From Haladaptatus pallidirubidus (GTDB taxonomy: Archaea; Halobacteriota; Halobacteria; Halobacteriales; Haladaptataceae): a stretch of DNA of 64,000 nucleotides. Every line of letters begins with the position of its first letter. Position 1 is the stretch's first letter. Location of the stretch: the NCBI RefSeq assembly GCF_020700235.1, contig NZ_CP085302.1, forward strand, positions 434,001 through 498,000, in the 5' to 3' direction. Positions 61,058 through 64,000 of the stretch are shown here, in pieces. Made by a program: the position numbers and the translations under genes. Below the pieces are notes generated by a model, which searched no databases, was not told the origin of the DNA, and saw nothing but the letters and a program-made list of their open reading frames with translations.

Positions 61058-61864
61058 ATGCCCGATCCTGAGCCAGACACGGTGCAACTACAATTCGACA
61101 AGGGGAGTCTCGTGAATCGGTCATCGGAGGATGAGACAACAAGTGACGAATACACCGCTGAACCAATCACGCCGGGTGACCGAACGGGGTTCACTGTCGA
61201 AGTGAAAGACAATGCCATCGAGGTAAACACCACGATCTCGGAAATCATCACGACACATGGTCGTACTCTCGACTTTGGATCAAGGGCCCATGCCGGAGCG
61301 TATGCAAGTCAGCTATCGGCAGGCGATGGGTCACTGCGGATTCAGGCTGCACCGGCAAACGACCCGCGCGATGTGGATGCCTATCTTCTTGCTGATCACA
61401 CGCCATCGATTACGAAACCAGCTGCAACTGATGGTGAGACATGGACGTTCGATGTTGGTGCGAATCTCTACGGGGCGCTTGGCGAGGCTATTTTGACGAG
61501 CGCTCCGAAACCCCACGCTCTCTACTACTTTGTTCGGCAAGATCTGGAGGTCGATGATCGTGAGCTAGAGTCTGGGCTAGCCCTGGAGATCAAGAGTGGG
61601 AGGCCGATCTCGGTTGACCATCCAGACGGCGAAAAACGGTGGACACCCGACTGTATCGTTCGGGCAGCGGATGGGTGGGATGGCTGTGTGCTGGCGAGGT
61701 ACTACTGTGAGATCAAGACCGGTAATGCGTCGTTCGAGCGGTCTCAGGGTGTGGTGATGGAGGAATTGACAGCACAAGAGCGAGTGCTGAAGATCCGGGT
61801 GAGGATTGAGGATTTGCCCGAGCAGTATTCACTTCGGATCAACGAGGTAACACCAGCGGAATGA
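61058..61864 (+). CDS. Possible PD-(D/E)XK-type protein
   Basis: A 268-residue acidic protein. The N-terminal half is repetitive in charge and without family marks. The C-terminal half has a nuclease-like pattern: TPDCIVRAADGWDGCVLARY then YCEIKTGNASFERSQGVVME, in which Asp (PDC) and EIK (about residue 224) match the D...ExK of restriction-like folds, followed by VLKIRVRIEDLPEQYSLRI. Similar haloarchaeal proteins are annotated only as hypothetical. It borders the GGACTGTC-rich non-coding stretch downstream. A nuclease activity is inference from the motif alone. Confidence 0.55.
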   Translation: MPDPEPDTVQLQFDKGSLVNRSSEDETTSDEYTAEPITPGDRTGFTVEVKDNAIEVNTTISEIITTHGRTLDFGSRAHAGAYASQLSAGDGSLRIQAAPANDPRDVDAYLLADHTPSITKPAATDGETWTFDVGANLYGALGEAILTSAPKPHALYYFVRQDLEVDDRELESGLALEIKSGRPISVDHPDGEKRWTPDCIVRAADGWDGCVLARYYCEIKTGNASFERSQGVVMEELTAQERVLKIRVRIEDLPEQYSLRINEVTPAE

Positions 61865-62543
61865 CTTTCTGGTTGTAAGACAGCACAGGACAGTCACCAA
61901 GAGCAACGAGTTCTGACAGTCCAGCTACCTGGACAGGAAGAAAAAAGCCGATGAGCCACGATAGTGGGGTGCCAACACGGGTGCTATACTGGGGGTGCCA
62001 ATCGGAGAGACACCGAGGTATCAATGAATGTGCGAATGGAAGTAGTAAAACACTACCAGACTGTCCACGGGAGATGAGCGCAGCCAACCTTGAGGTGGAA
62101 CAGAGGGATTCTGGACTGTCCATTACCGACCAGCACAACAGAATGTAGTAATGTCGCAGCCTGTGGGACTGTCATCCAGGTCCCAGCGGGAGATGGTCAT
62201 ATCCGGTAACGACGGGAGGGACTGTCCAGTGTGCTGTGACAAGTTGTGAAGTGGATGGGCATAGGCCAATGGACTGTCTTCCGTGAATCAGCAATGGGAC
62301 TGTCACTGAGAGTGAGTCAATGGGACTGTCTATGGGGGCAAGAGTGATTGTGGAAGGAGAAAGCGACTCCCGGTAGTGTCCTGATGATTTACTCCGGAAA
62401 TGTGGTGTGCTAGTAGTGGACTGTCAGGGTGGCTGGTGTAGACTGTTTGTGAGGCTTAATTTCACTTGAAAGACGGGGTGTTTCACGTCAGGGTGGGCAC
62501 TGTTTCTGCCGGCCGACTGTCCACTTGGTAAATGGTCTATTCC
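61865..62543. repeat. Gene-free segment with dense GGACTGTC motifs
   Basis: Two inverted copies (GGACAGTC 61889, GACAGTCC 61917) are followed by many direct ones: ACTGTCC near 62061, GGACTGTC near 62114, 62165, 62220, 62272, 62293, 62325 and 62418, plus weaker GACTGTTT and GACTGTCC at 62440 and 62515. GGGTGCC occurs near 61967 and 61993. ACTCCGGAAATGTGGTGTG at 62394 mirrors 2672. No protein-like frame is present. Spacing of the strong copies is irregular, mostly 20-60 bases. Confidence 0.65.
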
Positions 62544-63071
62544 TTAGTCGTTGAACTCGTCTGCAGTGATTGTCTCAAGGAATTCGACACTGGCATACCG
62601 ATATTCAACGTCGTTTGTGAACCCATGGCTGGGAAGCAGTGATTCTGCAGCCCGTCCTGCTGGTTTGTCCGTGGTCAGCAAGACAACGGAGCTTGCTTGA
62701 CCTGTGTCAAAGAGCTGTGCTACGAGGCCAATAAGTGCAGTATCCGTCTTTTCGATTGTATCCTCAGGGCGGTCCGTGTCGTTCGCAATAAACCGTCGAG
62801 CCGCATCCATCACCCGCGATACTCGTGAATTGGTGTAGTCTAGTTCATCGGCAATTTGGATCCATCCCTCCTCAACTCCCTCTTGCCAACGACTGTTGCT
62901 CGATGGATACGCTTCGTCGTCAGGATCGCCACCGAGTTCCTCATACACGCGACGAGGGACGAGCAGCGAGACACCAGCTTGTCGGACAGCGCGGCGAAGC
63001 CGTTGATACTTCTCGTTGTCTGGGCCACCACACCGAACGAAGACACCCGTGTCTGCGATGTACGTCGTCAT
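62544..63071 (-). CDS. PIN-domain protein
   Basis: A 175-residue PIN-fold ribonuclease-like protein. YIADTGVFVRCGG gives the first acidic residue, RRVYEELGG the Glu, KTDTALIGLVAQLFDTGQAS the third, and LLTTDKPAGRAAESLL the last, so the metal site is complete. Its start overlaps the stop of the upstream wHTH gene by four bases (ATGA), a pairing common in haloarchaea and resembling a toxin-antitoxin module. The function, toxin or RNA-processing enzyme, is not shown by sequence. Confidence 0.8.
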   Translation of the reverse strand: MTTYIADTGVFVRCGGPDNEKYQRLRRAVRQAGVSLLVPRRVYEELGGDPDDEAYPSSNSRWQEGVEEGWIQIADELDYTNSRVSRVMDAARRFIANDTDRPEDTIEKTDTALIGLVAQLFDTGQASSVVLLTTDKPAGRAAESLLPSHGFTNDVEYRYASVEFLETITADEFND

Positions 63072-63601
63072 TCGTCGTCAGAGTGGGCACGGATGACTGG
63101 TTCGAGAGCTTGTAAGATAATCTCGGCTTCGAGTGGCGAAAGATCCAGTTCGCGAGCCATGATTCGATGATTGACAGTGCCATCCACGAACTCACGAGCA
63201 TACTCCAGGGCAGTTGCGAGGCCATCGATACCATGCCGGTCAATGTAGACGTCGATATCCTCGTTTTCTGTGCGGCGTGCGGCGGCGTCTACAAGTTCGT
63301 CTGTGATGGTTCGCGTCTCGCCGTCTGTCGTCAGTGTGAGTGAGAGTGATTCGGCTTCGAATTCGTAGGGGCGGTCGTCTTCCCGCTTCATCAGTAGTCC
63401 TGCAGCCTCGAGTTTTCGGACGTAGTCGTAGGCGGTGCCCTGCGGAATGTCGAGTTCGGTGACGAAGTCCGCGACAGTAGCACCGTCAGACCGGAGTGCA
63501 TAGGTATAGATTCGCGCCAGTGTTGAATTCTCCAGTAGTTCGACCACTGTTTGGAGTTGCGCAATTGGTATCGAATTGGTGGAGGCAGCAGACTGTGCCA
63601 T
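63068..63601 (-). CDS. wHTH protein paired with the PIN gene
   Basis: A 177-residue protein. The N-terminal wHTH is clear: LLENSTLARIYTYALRSDGA, then VADFVTELDIPQGTAYDYVR and KLEAAGLLMKREDDRPYEFE. The C-terminal domain (DVYIDRHGIDGLATALEYAR, then VNHRIMARELDLSPLEAEII) is of the kind found in haloarchaeal DUF7437-type proteins and may bind the PIN partner. It is the upstream gene of a two-gene operon, so it probably acts as antitoxin and autorepressor. An AT-rich stretch with TTATGAATTATGCATAACTC lies just upstream (63606-63625), a plausible operator. Confidence 0.78.
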   Translation of the reverse strand: MAQSAASTNSIPIAQLQTVVELLENSTLARIYTYALRSDGATVADFVTELDIPQGTAYDYVRKLEAAGLLMKREDDRPYEFEAESLSLTLTTDGETRTITDELVDAAARRTENEDIDVYIDRHGIDGLATALEYAREFVDGTVNHRIMARELDLSPLEAEIILQALEPVIRAHSDDE

Positions 63602-63818
63602 CGTAGTTATGAATTATGCATAACTCATAATAGCTCTTCCGCTTGGGTTGCGTTACAGTGGAAGATGACGTTATAGGGCGTTAGTATGAGCTACTAACCT
63701 ACGCAGGATTTATACGCGAAGTAGGAACGATGGAACTCACTCACGCAGAAAGTAGTAGTCCGTGAAAATCTTCCTCGTATCTATTCCTTATCGCGAGAAC
63801 CACTTAAACGAGAATTAG

Positions 63819-64000
63819 TTAATGACCATCGTCCTCCTCAACGTGGATTGACCCACCGCACTCACCACAGCTGTACTGTTCCGGGTTGCGGACGATTTTC
63901 GAGCGTCGATAGCGGGCAATCCGACCGCCGCAGTTCTCGCAAACAAGCCACCACTTTGGTGTCGTGAAGCGTTCGCAGTGCTGCGAAGTGTTGAGGCGGT
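63819..64000 (-). CDS. SprT-like zinc metalloprotease, 3' end (partial)
   Basis: The C-terminal 60 residues of an intact gene that continues beyond the window: LNTSQHCERFTTPKWWLVCE, then CENCGGRIARYRRSKIVRN and CGECGGSIHVEEDDGH before a TAA at 63819. The four zinc Cys are present. SprT/Spartan-like proteins carry HExxH upstream, not visible here. The broken copy at 29747-30230 has the same tail and shares the 40 or so bases downstream of the stop, so that copy arose by duplication. Confidence 0.8.
   Translation of the reverse strand, partial: RLNTSQHCERFTTPKWWLVCENCGGRIARYRRSKIVRNPEQYSCGECGGSIHVEEDDGH

Noticed and set aside
61865..62543. CRISPR array
   Set aside because: The repeated unit is only 8-9 bases with irregular 20-60 base spacing and mixed orientation; no cas genes are present.

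Overview
The window is haloarchaeal DNA (class Halobacteria). The proteins are strongly acidic, and the genes include TFB, Spt4, RpoP, a HTH-10 (bat-type) regulator, HxlR and Lrp regulators, and a halophilic 2Fe-2S ferredoxin. Base composition is moderate and coding density is low. About twenty broken genes, an inactive insertion sequence, an integrase remnant and long gene-free stretches suggest an accessory region or a secondary replicon that is decaying. No complete tRNA, rRNA or CRISPR array was seen.

Layout. (1) 1-2.9 kb: a gene-poor segment filled with the short motifs GGACTGTC and GGGGTGCC, in both orientations, around two small AT-rich ORFs. (2) 2.9-20.6 kb: a quinone/aromatic-stress region. 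It holds four ring-cleaving dioxygenase (MhqO-like) paralogues, a maleylacetate-reductase-like iron alcohol dehydrogenase, an enolase-superfamily protein, an SDR, a cupin and LtrA. It also holds a doxX-mhqO-mhqD operon divergent from an HxlR regulator across a perfect inverted repeat. A second methionyl-tRNA synthetase and a mini-cluster of basal transcription factors (TFB, Spt4, RpoP) facing a HTH-10 regulator complete it. (3) 20.6-30.8 kb: a decayed zone with an inactivated IS6-type element, a split esterase, and fragments of LysE, integrase, SprT and PfkB, plus a few intact enzymes. (4) 30.8-57.4 kb: a nitrogen assimilation region. It has small protein-amt-glnK followed by two NAD-synthetase-like genes, one a fusion of two complete NadE domains and one degenerate. 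It also has an assimilatory nitrate operon (nirA, DUF6360-like, 35-aa ORF, nasA, narK, 42-aa membrane ORF, mobA), an Lrp regulator beside an internally deleted glnA, a frameshifted ferredoxin, uroporphyrinogen methyltransferase for siroheme, broken amt2/glnK2, glutamate synthase and another NadE. (5) 57.4-64 kb: a SWIM protein with a wHTH, a PLP aminotransferase, gene fragments, a possible PD-(D/E)XK protein, a second GGACTGTC-rich gene-free segment, a PIN/wHTH pair, and the 3' end of an intact SprT gene duplicated in broken form at 29.7 kb.

How it works together: nitrate enters through NarK and is reduced by NasA (Mo cofactor from MobA) and NirA (siroheme made with help from CobA). The ammonium, or ammonium imported by Amt under GlnK control, is fixed by glutamate synthase with a glutamine synthetase encoded elsewhere, because the local glnA is broken. 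The most unusual point is that four NadE domains in three proteins sit in this ammonium context, two of the genes directly downstream of amt-glnK. The second unusual feature is the family of gene-free segments carrying dispersed GGACTGTC motifs.
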